Of a stretch of DNA of 64,000 nt, positions 23,501 through 35,277 are shown one piece after another. The notes beneath the pieces were generated by a model. That model saw only the letters and a program-made list of their open reading frames with translations. It made no database searches and was not told the origin of the DNA. The stretch comes from Earliella scabrosa. Taxonomy: Eukaryota; Basidiomycota; Agaricomycetes; Polyporales; Polyporaceae. How positions within the stretch are numbered: position 1 is the first letter of the stretch; each line of letters begins with the position of its first letter. The position numbers and the translations under genes are program-made. The DNA lies in contig JABYQQ010000004.1 of NCBI GenBank assembly GCA_022605405.1, positions 1,488,001 through 1,552,000 of the forward strand. Reading direction: 5' to 3'.

Positions 23501-26500
23501 TCGGAATATTGGTATTAGCACTGTGATAGCCTGAAGAGCAGGGCGAGGGAGTCCTTACGGGGGATTGCGCACGGGTGTGAAGATGATCTGGTGAGATGGT
23601 TCGGGCTGGTCCGACCATGGCAGTCAAGGCCAAAGGATGGGGTCCCAATGCAGGTTTCGTGGCGCAGTCACGCTCTGACGTGAAATGTCTGATATGACCG
23701 ATATGTGCTCGGTGCTTGTACGGACAGCACAGTCAGTACTTGCTATAACCCTCACATCCGTGGTCGGATGCTTACCTGAGACCAGTAGTGAAAGTCCCCG
23801 ATAACGGCTGTTTCGCTTGCGTATTCCCGTGGGTGTGGCTACAACGTGCTTGCGTCGAGGCTCGCAAACCGGTTTCCGGTACTGCCGGCTGGATATTGGG
23901 CGAAAATGCCCTGCCAATAAGTCATGCATCAATTCATCACGACGAAACGAAATTGCAGCAAATTACCAAGGCTGGGGTTACACGGCAAGACGTAGTGGGC
24001 GCAGTCGAACCCTTGGACTAGGAATTCAAGGAGGCCATCGAGTAGAGACTGCCGCGGCCGGACGTTGGCCGAGCGGACGAAAACCACTGAATGGCGGCCT
24101 CGGCGTGCAGCGAAGATTTGCCAATCTGGGCGAATGCGCTGGCGTTGAGGATGGAAGCGAACAACGGGGACGTGGGATCCCGCAGCGGTGATGGGGCTGC
24201 CGTATTCGCTCGCATCTTGCGATGACGTGTCTCCAGAAGGGCGGAAGCACGATCCATGGCGTCGGGGCTGCCAGGATGGAAGACCGCGATGGAACGTCGA
24301 ATCTTCCGATTCCTCGCCTGTCTCCGTCTTCTCTGAAACGTGATGCGTGGCCAGCAGGGGCTTTCTCGAATTCGAGAAGGACGGCCGCGCAGATCCCTCC
24401 GCCTGGGTCGGGCGCTTGCTCTCTTTCATCTTTCCCGACTCGTTCGAGCCCGGCGTCTTCCCCGCCTCCTTCCAAACAAGACCTCTGTGCGCCCCGCCCT
24501 CGTCCCGCCCACTGGTGGCGAGCTTTCGAACACGTCTGGTATGCTCTGCCCGTCGCGCGCGCTCCTCGCCGTTGGCGGATAATTGTGGGCAACGCTTTGT
24601 CGACGTTGAAGACGGCTGCACCAGCCTTGAGCTTGCTGAATTGAGTGGACGCGCAGTGACACGCGTACAAGGACCCTTACAGTCCCCGCCAAGCTTGCCA
24701 TTCTACGCTTGTCGACCAATGGCAAAGGTGCCGACTTTCCCAAGATTTTCCTGTAAATCTCGCCTGGCATTGCTCCTGCCAGGCTGCATGGTTCTGAAAA
24801 GCGACACAGGCCAATATTCTTAGCAAATACTGGACGTTCGCTGATTGACAGAACCCATCTCCGGTCAAGCAGGGATGGAATGCTGCGAGCCATAAGCAGC
24901 CGTCTCAGCCAGGTGGAGCACCTTGTGAGTACTCGACACTAAGCAGCACTCAACGTGGCGTCCACGTTCCCAGCCCAGGCGGGGTTGGCAGACTCTGCAC
25001 AGACCTTTCGTCCCCTCGCTTCTCTTCCTCCCCCCATGACGCCTGCCTCCCACGCATACACCCGCAGTCCCGCATTACAATCCCCATCAATCTTTCGTCT
25101 ATCTCATCGCTGAAATGCGCTCAGGTGCACGTCGACTCGATCCAACTTCTCCAGTTGAGGACAGAGATCACCATCTCCGACGCTGCGCTTCGCGAAACCT
25201 CTCACTTATTCACATCATTTGCATTCAGTCGATGTCTTCAGGTATGTCCAACAGTGCTTCCCTGCGCAGTTCTTCAAACTTATTTCACTCGACCCTCATG
25301 CTTGCAAAGTCAACATCGCCGCATCCTCGCACCCTGAATGCTTGCGAAAACATCGCAGATTCGCTCAAGTAAGTGTTCTTGACCGTGCTTCCCATGCCGG
25401 CCTCGGTACCAGAACGCGCCTGACGCCTCTGAATGGCGCCGTGCTGTTTTGACTGCAACATTGATGCTTCCCGCTCTCAGGCTCTCCGACGAACGCGCAA
25501 CTTCCAACACCGGCGCAACGTCGCCCGCAGTATCCTATGCAGTCCAAGAATACACATCTCCGTCGTTGCATGCTCGCAGCATACATCCAAGTATAGCTCT
25601 GCACGTCCCATCCGATGCGATGCTATACGCAGCCGCGGGAGTACCGCTACGGGACTGCAAGACCGCACTATTCTTCCATACATACGAACCGGGCTCTTCT
25701 ATGCTTGCGGAAGCATGATTGCGATGCGACGATCCCAACGGCGAGTTCTCACCGGTTCAGTGTCCTCGTCTGCCCGATATATGCTAATCACCGCTTTCAG
25801 ATTCCTCTTCCATGACCATGGCAAACCCAAGGCGGCTTCTGGGACACGGCCTAGGCAGTCCAGAGGCAGATGTGAGTTCAGTACGTTGATCGCCCGCACA
25901 CATCGCGGCTGACTGTATGCGTCTCGACAGACATCGGCATCCCGCGCGCTCCACCGTGTTCTCTTCGCATCCCCGGCTGACACCAGACGCTTCGAGGATC
26001 CGAAGTGTGAACGCCGCTGCGCTCTACCTCGCTCTCCCTTGTCCGTCCCTCGGTGTGGTCAGAGTGCTGCCGACGCCGCCTGTGTCAGCAGCCAGCGTCA
26101 CGCAAGCATTCGACGCTATCTCCGCATGGTGTGCGACGTACGCTGCATTGCGCACCACGATGGCTTCTGGCGCGGGCACATCAGGATGCGCCCACAGGTG
26201 TATACAACGACGTATCTGCACCGGCCCAGTCAAGTCTGCGGCGTATGTCGAACTCGAGACCGATGTCACGCCGCAAGCCGCGTTTCGTCATCCTCTAGGA
26301 CGCAAACGCGTACCGCGTTGCGTCGGACTTTTCGTCAGAATCAGACCTCTTCCAGATCTCGCGAATGCCGCGTACCCGACCTGGTGTGCACCCGGCGCAT
26401 ATGATCGCGCCATCGCGTCCCATCTCGAGCGCGGGGGCGGCCTGAGGTTGCTGGTATCGCCTCGCAATCGGCACCATGGTCGCGCGCAGGGACCGGCGTA

Positions 26501-29500
26501 TGCTCTCCCCCTTGGGGGCGAGCGAAGGTCGAGTGTTCTCCGGAGCGGCGTCATCGACCTGCCGTCTCGGAGGGTGGCTTCTATCTGAGCATCAGCCGCC
26601 CGCTGGGTCGTAGCGACATCCGGGAGTATCGCTCTGGTCTGCCACTAATGCTCCAGACCGACTCCCAGCCGTGGCCTCCGAGCTCTCATGCCTCAAGGAT
26701 CGTTGAGCCACAGCGTGCCGCCTCGATGCAGTCGCTCATCCCAGCCAATGCCAGCCATGGACTCAACAAACAGCCGCCGTCTCTCTCCAGGTCTTCGGGC
26801 TTTGGATTTCACAATCCATGAATCAATGTCTGGTCTTCGCGCCTTCGCAAACATCGGAAAGCCCGGGACGACGGACCTCCGCCACCCCGCCAGCCGGCGT
26901 AGTCGCCCGTCCGAACACCTTCGAAGAGCTCACACGTCCGAAGGCCCAGGCGCACGTCCACGCTTCCTTCCCCAAAACTTCAGCGAGAGCTTGGAGCATT
27001 CCACGCTCGCCGTCCACGCGTCCCCATCTCCGTGCGCACGCTCCGAGTTCCCGTGCTTCCCGCGTATTGTCTTCGTGCACGCCTTTGTGGCGTTCTTCTC
27101 TCTCTCACATCTGGCCTGCGGGCTCAGTGCCGAGCCGAGCCCCCCTTCCTCTGTGGTTATCACCTTCTCTTGCATTCCCTGTCCGGCGTTCTTCTCTTCC
27201 GTCGCACCCTTCCCTCGTCGCTTCTCCCTGCGCATCGCCTCGTCGCTCTCTGCGCTCCGTATCCCGCGCCGAAGACCTGTCCCGACCGCACATCGCCTGC
27301 CCGCCTACTCGCATCTTGGCGCCGCGTAAATCGTTGAGCCTGTACACCCCGCGCTTCATGCCCCATGGCCTGCCTCGACGTCACGACCTGCTTCGTCCCA
27401 CCAAGTTGCGGTTGCACAAGTGCTGCAGTGCATGTGCCATACCAACCTCTCACACAAGCCACAACAACCCCGCGCATCGAACTGGCTCAACGTTCATCCT
27501 CTTCGGCAAGGCACGCGAGACCGGTCGACCTTCCCCCTTACCTCGTCCGCCGCAGATCGTGCGCGCGGACCGCATCGACCGCATCGAAGCTCGCCGCACG
27601 ATACACGATGCACGAGAGGGCAAAGGTCGCGGACATGGAACGGTCGAAACGTCGCAGGAGCTCGATCGCCCTCCCCGAGCAGGCTCGTGTCCTGTTGGAT
27701 GCGCCGGATCGGGGTGCGCGCGCGCGTCAGGCGAAACCTTTCACCGCGTATTGCAGGCGGGCTCGACTCTGTGCACGCCGTGTTGTTCTCCAGACTCGAG
27801 AGGTGCAGACCGCCGGCTGGTCACACATGCACTCACGTCTCGGGTCGTGACAAAGAAGCTTAAGGCCGGATCGATGTTCGGCGTCGAGTAGCGGAGTCCC
27901 AACATAGCATCGTTCACGATGCCGTGTCTTGCGGTGCGCCCTCGGCCGCAATATCTCCAGGTGGTAAGTCGTGCAGCCGCCCGGCTCCGGACCCTGTGCA
28001 GGCGAGTGACATCATCTTTTCGCAGGGACAGCAAGTCCAGCGCTCGGGGGTCGCAGACGCAGCAGGAAGTGCTGATCATGAACCCAACGCAGAAAGTCAA
28101 ACGACCTCGCGCGGAGTCACGATCGTGTCTCTCCGAGCGCGTCCCCGGTCGGCCGGAAGGGCCGCAGTCTCACCGCACGCACGCATCGCGCTCACGCTCG
28201 TCAGTTTGGACTCTGCGCACTGCGGCGTCGACGCCTCGACGGTGCTTCCCTGCCCCTTTTGGTGCTCAGCTTGTTTTTGCCCCCCGGAACGAGTGGCCTA
28301 CCTGGATCCTGGATCCCGAGGCTGGAACTTCAAGATGGGTACTGAACCATATGCCCTTCCGCGTCCACGCGGCACCCGGTGACCTCTCTTCCGGCGAGCC
28401 TATGCTCCGGGGTCGCGTTCTGCGACCTGCGTCCGGAGTCTGGAGAGCTTGACGCAACTTCGGGGGCCCAGCGGACGGGTGCAGTTAGAGGAAGGCATTA
28501 CCTTATTCTTGCCTCGCGTTCTCACCTCCACACACTCAGGCTCTATTGCCCCGCGAATGCGCGCGCGTGCGCCCCGGCGCCATACGTCCGTGTCCCGCTT
28601 CTTCCTTTCGCATTTCCTGAACGCCCCGCAAGCTTTCGCAGCGTCGCGCTTCTCTTCGCCGCCCACGTTCTCTGGCCCACGTCCACGCCCGATCTCCCTC
28701 TCTCTCTCTCGTTCTCTCGAGCCTCTTACAGGCCCCGAGATGCCCAGACTCACGCCTCTGTCCCATTCCAGCCGTGTCCTGCGAGCGTCGCACGAAGCCT
28801 CGTCCGCTTCCTGGCCTTCCTCACCTCCTTCTCCCTTCCTCCCACTTCCTCGCCCTTCCTCTCCCACCTCGCTCCCCGCATCTCTGCGCCCTCGCATCCG
28901 CGCACGCGTCCCAGGCCCGGCTTCGAATTTCCCGCCGAGCCGTCCGCCTGTGCACCCGCGCGGCCCACGTGTCCAGCTGTGGATGCGTATGTAAACGCAA
29001 ACCTTGCACTGCGCGGATTTGGGGGCCCTTCTCTCGCGTCGCGAGCCCCCGCCCCGCGTCTCCGCGTCTCCCTCCGCGCCGTACACTTGCCCGATGGCCC
29101 GGATTCCTCAGGCGTCAAGTCCGCAGACCTCTCGGCCCATCGTGTGCGCGCCCCCGATCCATGCCGTCCCCGCCCCACACCTGCACCCTCACGCTGGGCC
29201 ATTCGGTTGGAGCTGAGGCGCTCCATGCTGAGCTCCACCCTGCGCGCCGCAACGAAGCACATAAAGGATTGAACGGCCGCAGCACTGGACGGACGCAGTA
29301 CATACCAAGCCCACACCGATGCGATGCGTCACGCGAGCGGGCCCGCTCGTCTGTTCGTCTTCGCTTCGACTTCTCTCGCGGGCGTGTAGCCTCCTCGACC
29401 TCGAAGCCCCTACAGCGAATCGCGGTCGCGTCTCCCGTCCCGGGCCAGCGCGCACACGCGCGACGGTCGGAGTGCTGCGCGTTGGAGTCCGGGAGCCCGA

Positions 29501-30343
29501 GTGTGCATGTGAGGGCTCGGGCCCGACGCGCTCGTTCCATCTGGATCTCTGCGTAATGACAACGTTAACATCCCAGACTCTCGGAGACGGGTGTGTGTGG
29601 ACGTTACGGATCTCCAGCTCCGAGGTCACTCAGCATTCACCTCGGAGCGGGCGCATATGATATTGACCCACCTTGCTCATTGGCTGCCGCTCAGGCTGCT
29701 TAATCCTTATGTAGTGTCATGGCTGCGGGAATTCGGAGTTGCTTGGTGGGGCAGCACCGGACGGGATGGATGAGTGCTGGCGACTAGTCCATTTCGGGGC
29801 TGGGCGCACAACCGATAACGTCGCCTTCGCTGAGGCCGGGGCCGGAAGTATTTCTGGTGGCTGATCTGTGTCCGGGCGTGCTGTTCGTCATCCTGATCAC
29901 ACCGGGTGATGCATATGAGAGAAGGAGGCAGAAGACGGGGAAGACGGGGAGACGGGGAGACGCGCGAATGATTAATGTTTATTGACAATGAGAGCAGGGC
30001 CCAATTACGCGGGGGGTCTGAACGCGAGCGACGAAAGGGAGACATAAGGATAGTGTGACGGCCCAGATCGAGATGGAGGAAGACACAGACCAGACCAGAG
30101 GGGAAGTTGTGTCAAAGAGGGCGAGGTTGATGGATGCCGATGATACTACACTATATACATTTGGTACAGTTGCGAAGCCTGCCGGGAACTAGTGCTGTAC
30201 AGTACGAAGGAACTGGGGGAGGGGGTCGAACGTGTTAAGAACGGGCAGTGCTGCGGGAAAGGGTGTTAACGTCGCATGCGCAGTACTACTAGTAATAATA
30301 GCAGCAGCAGGAGAAGTCGCGGTTGCTGATGAACAAACAAACA

Positions 30344-30900
30344 CACAAAGAGACAGAGACAGAGACAAAGACGGAAAGGAGTGAGTGAGAACGAATCCGA
30401 AGCGCAACAACGTTAACATGCGAGAGGCCTAGTGACTCGGGAGAGAGATAGAGAGAGAGAGATAGGAGGTATGTACACACACACAACTGTATACGTAGAA
30501 TACAGTGGATGATGGGGGATCCGGAAGCTAAGCTTGAATGGGAGAGGAATGCACGAACGGGAACGAGAACGGGAAAGAATAGGGCATGTAATACGTGTAA
30601 ACGAGCAGTGGCGCGCGCACGAGGGAAGGGAGGGGAGGGGGGCGGCGCAGGCACGTCCCCGGCCCCGGCCCCGGGCGGCGAGGGCAGCGAGCACACAAAA
30701 CACGGAACCAACGGATATGGCGATACGCATGTCGAGATGGGCTGGGAGATGAGGCACCGGTGGCACTAGACGGGTAGATGGTGGTGACAGATGTGAATCG
30801 GGCGCGAAAGGACACAGGGGACCGGACGGCAACGGTAGAGGGGTACTGGTGGCTGTTGTGGGTGGGTAGGGGGGTAGGGGGGGTAGGAGGGGAGGAGGGG
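30344..30900 (+). repeat. Purine-rich low-complexity tract with G-quadruplex-capable block
   Basis: The plus strand carries GAGACA-type repeats (about 30344-30375), a GAGAGAGATA run (about 30438-30465), a short CA run at about 30475-30485 and GGCCCC-type repeats (about 30656-30675). At 30860-30900 there is a dense G block with at least five runs of three or more G (pattern GGGTGGGTAGGGGGGTAGGG and onward). On the sense strand of the Con7-like gene this is CU-rich and C-rich and begins about 0.7 kb past its stop, so it is probably its 3' UTR or terminator flank. Confidence 0.65.
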
Positions 30901-31626
30901 ACAGAACGAGGGCAGCGGGAATAATGGAATGGAGATCCAGGGAATGTAACCAAAACAGGCGTGTGCTATGTATACCAAAACGACTAGGAGGTATCTACTA
31001 CCGTACTTGTACACAATAAACCGACTATACAATGTCCGTACCATATGTGATTCGGGACGGGACGGGTTGGGCGAGACGGAGACTATGAGAGCGGGTCGGG
31101 TCGGGCGCGGTGGTTGTGGGGGCGCGCGGGAACTGTTGTTGGGGACGGCGAGGGAGAGGAGAAGGGCGAGAGGGGGTGAGATGAAGCAATAAAGAGGGGG
31201 TAGCCACTAGTCGAGCGTCGTCGCAGCGAGGCGCGAGCAATGTTCGAGAAATCGAAGGTGATAGAGCGGGGGTGGGGGGAGGAGGATTCCCTGCGGCGAG
31301 CAAGGCGGTCGCGAGGCGTCAAATGCTTAATGCAACAACACGGCCTCCGCAATCCTGCACCGCGCGCCGAGAGAAGACGGCGTGAGAGGTCGAGAGAAGA
31401 GGGGGGGTGGGGGGCGACGCGCTGGGGTGTCACCGGCACCGATTAGCGTCGACGCACGCTCAAGGCACCCGCAGACGCTGCAAGAAGAACGCGCGAAGGC
31501 CCGTCCGACGCGGATGGTCGTCTACGTCGCACGCGAGACGTGTGAGCAGGCAGAAGACGGCGGCGGCAACAGCAGACGACGGTGGAGGCGCGCGCACAGG
31601 AGCGGGGAGTGAGCTAACCCCCCCGC

Positions 31627-34262
31627 TTACTCGTAGTGCTGCTCCCGCCCGTTGCCCTGTCCATGTCCATGGCCAGCGTAGTACCGCTCGCGCCGATCGA
31701 CCCATGCTCGTTCCCGATCGTCGTGCTCGCGGCCGTAGTCCCTGTCGCGGTCAAGAGACCGCTCGCGCGGACGGCCGAGGTCCAGCTGCTCGCCGTCCGG
31801 CTCATACCCAGGCAGAGGCGTGAGGAGCGTCGAGTCGGGCGGCAGCCGGTTCGAGCCAAGAGAGACGTGCGCAGCGAGCTCAGGCGTCGGCGAACCGCTC
31901 TCGCCCCCAGGAGCAACCGCGCCAGCGATGCCCATGTTGACGTCTCCCGGCCCACCCAGTGCAGGACCAGGACCGGTGCTGGGACCCAGAGACGGGAAGG
32001 CGGAGCCAGACAGCGGGCTGGGGTTCGGCGCAGACACAGAGAGCGCGCCCATCGAGTGCGGCGGGGGGAGGGTGAGCGCGCCAGCGGCAGTGTAGAACGG
32101 CTGCTGTCCCGGACGCATGCTCTGCGCAGGGTTCTGAGCATGCTGCGACGTGTGGGGGTTCCCCCACGCGCCGGAGCCGACGAGCTCGCCCTGCTGGATC
32201 GCCTGGCCCTGGCGGTAGTAGATGTCCTCCTCCGCCGCGTGGGGAATCGTCAGCGAGGGCAGGCCGTGGTGCGCCTGTCCAGAGTAGCGAAAGTGCTGCA
32301 CCTCCTCCGCAGGCGAGGGCAGCCCGTATCTCGCCTCGATCCCCGGCCCCTGCAACGATCCGTACGACGGCGCGCTCTGCGGCTGGCCGCCGAAGGACTC
32401 GACTTGCGGAGGGGCGGCTCCCTGGCGCTGCATAGCGCCGTGCAAGAAAGAGTGGTTCGGGAGCGAGTGTGGACCGGGGTGCCCGTGCGGGTCAGGGTAC
32501 GGCGGCTCGGCCATGCTCAGTCGCCGGCGCATATACCCATGGTGGTCATACTCGGCCATCGGCGGGTGGTGCGCGAACTGCTGCATGGCCATGGCATGCG
32601 CGTTCGCAGCCTCACGCTCGCGCTCGCGCTCTTGCTCCTCGGCCTCCTTCTTCTCCTGCCGCCACTTCTTGCGGAGCTCCTTGAACTCTGGAAAGCGCAC
32701 AGACAGCCCATCCATCCGCGTCAAGCGAGCGTGGCGTGACCGTGTTCAGGATGCGTTGATAGGTCGGTCAGCTCGGCATTCGGTGGCGGAAGGGTTGGCG
32801 CAAAAGCACATACCGTTCGGGCTGCGCTTAGGGCCGTGTCGCTGCATAGTGACGTGCGCGTTCAGGTGGTTCAGAGTGCCGTACGCCTTGGTGCAATTCG
32901 GCCAACTGTGGTACACGAAACGCGCGTGTCTCAGTAAGCCATCTCTTCGGGCAAGAGCTAATCAAAGGTGGCGGCAACATCACGCTTGCGAGCGCACGCT
33001 CGAGCGGCAGGGGAGAGTGCAGCAGACAAAATGTGCGTAAAACACCAAAATGGTGGTTTACGGAAGGTAAGAAAAGGAGACGCGACGCACCTGCACTGGT
33101 ACAACCGCTCGATCTCGTCGTACCTCCGGCGCGGCCGCTTCTTCACCGCGTTCCCAGGTAATGACACGAAGGAGTACGTCTTGCTGTTGTTGTTACCGCT
33201 CGGACGCGGTGTCGCGCTCGCGCCTGGTTGCGGGGGCTGGGGCGGTCTCGCGCCCGCGAGGCTCGCCGGCTGCTTCGAGGGAGAAGGGCGCGATTGCGTG
33301 GGGGGAGAAGGAAGGCCCGTGGCCGAGACATCCGAGCCGCTCGCTGCACTTCCGGCGTACAAAGGAGAGAGGGGAGAACTCGCCATGGGTGCTTCCGTCT
33401 CGAGCTCGGCGTGCTTGATGGACGAACTCCAGGGTGTCGCGACGGAATGCGCGTAGGGGTCAGCGAGACCCGCGGAACCGATCGACGCGCCGCTGCCGTC
33501 GCGCTGGTGGTCCGGGTAGGTCCCGTATGAGGAGTAGGAGGAGGATGGGCGCGGGGATAGCGGCGAGGGCTGGACCATAGTGGCAGAGGAGGACGCGGTG
33601 TACGCGAACGTGTCGTGATGCGAAGGAGGGGGTTGCGCGAAAGACTGCCTGCCGGCTCCGAGGACGGGCTCGGACATGCGACGGTCGAGAGTGGGGTTAG
33701 AGAACTGGAGACGGGACAGACCGTGTTCTTGGCCGTATCGCGGCGGGAACGCGTTCTGGGTGTGGGGCGCGCTCATGGGCTGAGGAAAGGAGAACTGGCG
33801 GGCGGAGGAGTGTGCGGGGATCGCGCTGTCCGCGGGAGAGGAGAGGGGAGACGGGGAGTAGTTGGCCGGGTCGGATGGATAAAGGAGATTGTCGGTGTGT
33901 ATGGCCGGGGGCTGCTGGCGGACCTGGACATCGTAGTCGGCGGGGGTGTGCGAGGGATTAGGCTGAGTATTTTGGTGATCATCGAATAGCTGGGAGTGTA
34001 CAGGGTGTTGATACATGGTGTCGGGACTGGGGGAAGTGTGCACGGGCTGACCGCGGGGAACATAGCTGTAGGAGGTTTGGGGCTCCAGTGGGGAGTCTTG
34101 GAGGTGACGGCCGTCGGTGTGTTGGGCAGAGAGCGGCTGGAGCGGAAGCCTGTCCACGGCGGCGAGGGCGCGGGGGGTAGCACGGGGGTGGTGGAAGGGA
34201 GCGTGCTGGGGGAGGAGGTCGTAGTGGGCGAGGGACGAGGGCTGGGGAGGATGGAGGAGCAT
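31627..34262 (-). CDS. Con7-like C2H2 zinc-finger transcription factor
   Basis: Exons 33091-34262, 32814-32905 and 31627-32687 give 774 aa. A long N-terminal half rich in Pro, Ser, Gln and His leads to a conserved block (KTYSFVSLPGNAVKKRPRRR, then YDEIERLYQC). The zinc finger is C-x4-C-x12-H-x5-H (SWPNCTKAYGTLNHLNAHVT, then QRH), and EFKELRKKWRQEKKEAEEQE follows, probably helical or coiled. The C-terminal half is again Pro/Gly/Gln-rich and ends in a charged Arg/Asp/Glu run. This matches the ascomycete CON7 family, nuclear regulators of morphogenesis and cell-wall genes; the target genes here are unknown. The first intron (185 bp) falls directly after the first zinc-ligand Cys. No recognisable gene lies within about 14 kb on either side. 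The family is firm; the start at 34262 is the first Met of a long open frame. Confidence 0.92.
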
Positions 34263-34969
34263 TGACGGAGGAGCGGATCGGGGGAGAGACGAGGCTAGGG
34301 CTGATCAATATTATCTTGAACCGGGACGGGCCCTCGCTGCGAGCTGAGCTCGGACGCGCGGTGGGCGCCAGCCGAGTCGAGGCAGCAGTGGCAGCTCTGT
34401 CCCAAGCTCCCGCCCCAGCCCCGGCGTCTCCCCCTCAGGGTCCTCTGGATCTGCTCCTTGGCGGATCTGGAATCGCATCACCATCTTCCGCATACATTTC
34501 CCTTTCAATCTCCGCATCTCCAGATGCCCTTCGATCCTCATTTTTTAATTTGCCCCCCCTTCTCGCCTCGCCCTCCCATTGGCCGCCCTCTGTCCGCTTC
34601 CCTCTTCGCAATCTGTCCATTTCCGGCCCTTGCCCTCCTCCCCTCCGTCCCCACGTCCTCGCCCGCCCGTCCCCTTCCCACCCTCGACGTCCGCGCCTCT
34701 CGGACGATAACGACACCTCTGCCCGCCCTCCGAACGCGCCTCCCGCCCCGCCCTCGCGCTCTCCCCTTGTGCGTCCGCCACGCCGCCCATCTGTCACCTC
34801 TGCCACCCCCCGCGCGCCCTCTGCGCCCGGCCCCCGTCCTTCCCTCCGTTCGTCTGATCCTCTCTTCCCCTTGTCTTCCCCACTTACATCACTCCGAAGC
34901 AGCTGCCCGGACGCCCGTCTGCTCGCGTGCTCGCCGCGTGATCAGCCGGCCGTCCACACTCAACAGTCA
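34263..34969. promoter_or_regulatory. Upstream region of the Con7-like gene
   Basis: This 707 bp stretch runs from the Con7-like start to the MITE. Its plus strand is strongly pyrimidine-rich at about 34500-34870, so the gene-sense strand is purine-rich. It leaves a 293-aa forward frame open (34262-35143), but that frame runs into the transposon and has low-complexity Pro/Ser/Arg content, so I do not call it a gene. Promoter function is inferred from position only. Confidence 0.4.
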
Positions 34970-35277
34970 CTATGGTGCAGGGCGCTTAGTCACCGCCTAT
35001 CTTGTACAGTGGCAAAATCGGCCAGCCCACCCAAAAATGAGCGCCTAATCAAGCGTCTAGTCATAGACGCCTCGGTTATTTGGCAGGGAACGGCAAAATC
35101 GAGGGGGGTCCCGCAAAATATCTCCGTCAATTTTGAGAATTAGGACAAACGGCTTGACAGATCGTCTCCAATCATGAAAAGGAGACGATTGGTCAAGCCG
35201 ATAAGCAAACGGGCAAAAGCTGAGCGCTCAGTGCTCGTTGTACAAAATAGGCGGTGACTAGGTGCCCCGCACCATAG
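34970..35277. mobile_element. MITE (non-autonomous DNA transposon) with about 39-bp terminal inverted repeats
   Basis: The left end begins CTATGGTGCAGGGCGCTTAG and continues TCACCGCCTATCTTGTACA. The right end, read in reverse complement, begins CTATGGTGCGGGGCACCTAG and continues TCACCGCCTATTTTGTACA. About 35 of 39 positions match. The element is about 308 bp and AT-richer than its surroundings, with no coding capacity. TA next to each TGGTGC end fits a TA target-site duplication, as in Tc1/mariner-type MITEs, but this is not proven. Inside are two further hairpins: GCGTCTA/TAGACGC at 35053-35070 and 20-bp near-perfect arms at 35150-35169 and 35181-35200. Confidence 0.87.
35150..35200. repeat. 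Long hairpin inside the MITE
   Basis: The left arm CGGCTTGACAGATCGTCTCC (35150-35169) faces the right arm GGAGACGATTGGTCAAGCCG (35181-35200) across an 11-nt loop. Pairing is near-perfect over 20 positions. It is separate from the terminal repeats and would fold strongly in RNA or as a cruciform. Confidence 0.85.

Larger units (their letters stand above)
16844..31626. other. Gene-poor region (about 14.8 kb), no supported gene
   Basis: I found no protein family, RNA gene or convincing exon chain here. Many ORFs are open, but often in all three frames at once (for example 20.8-21.4 kb), which points to a TA-poor, GC-rich composition rather than coding. Notable contents: a cluster of GGACTGTAG motifs at 17.2-17.55 kb; a strongly pyrimidine-rich plus strand at about 26.9-29.2 kb; a short tandem repeat of GGGGAGAC units near 29.93-29.97 kb; and purine-rich, G-rich tracts at 30.3-31.2 kb that form the 3' flank of the Con7-like gene. 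A small ORF at 19594-20134 (-) is unassigned. Confidence 0.55.

Noticed and set aside
26049..26820. Exon-like segments ending in a Ser/Pro-rich C-terminus at 26820
   Set aside because: The pieces read well individually but lie in different frames, one has an internal TAG, and no clear splice chain joins them.
26688..29272. Long forward frames (214, 357 and 297 aa)
   Set aside because: They lie in A-poor, pyrimidine-rich sequence where stop codons are rare; the products are low-complexity Pro/Ser/Arg text without motifs.
31636..32739. 367-aa plus-strand frame
   Set aside because: It is the antisense shadow of exon 3 of the Con7-like gene.
34262..35143. 293-aa plus-strand frame beginning at the Con7-like start
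   Set aside because: Low-complexity CT-rich translation that runs into the MITE; not a gene.
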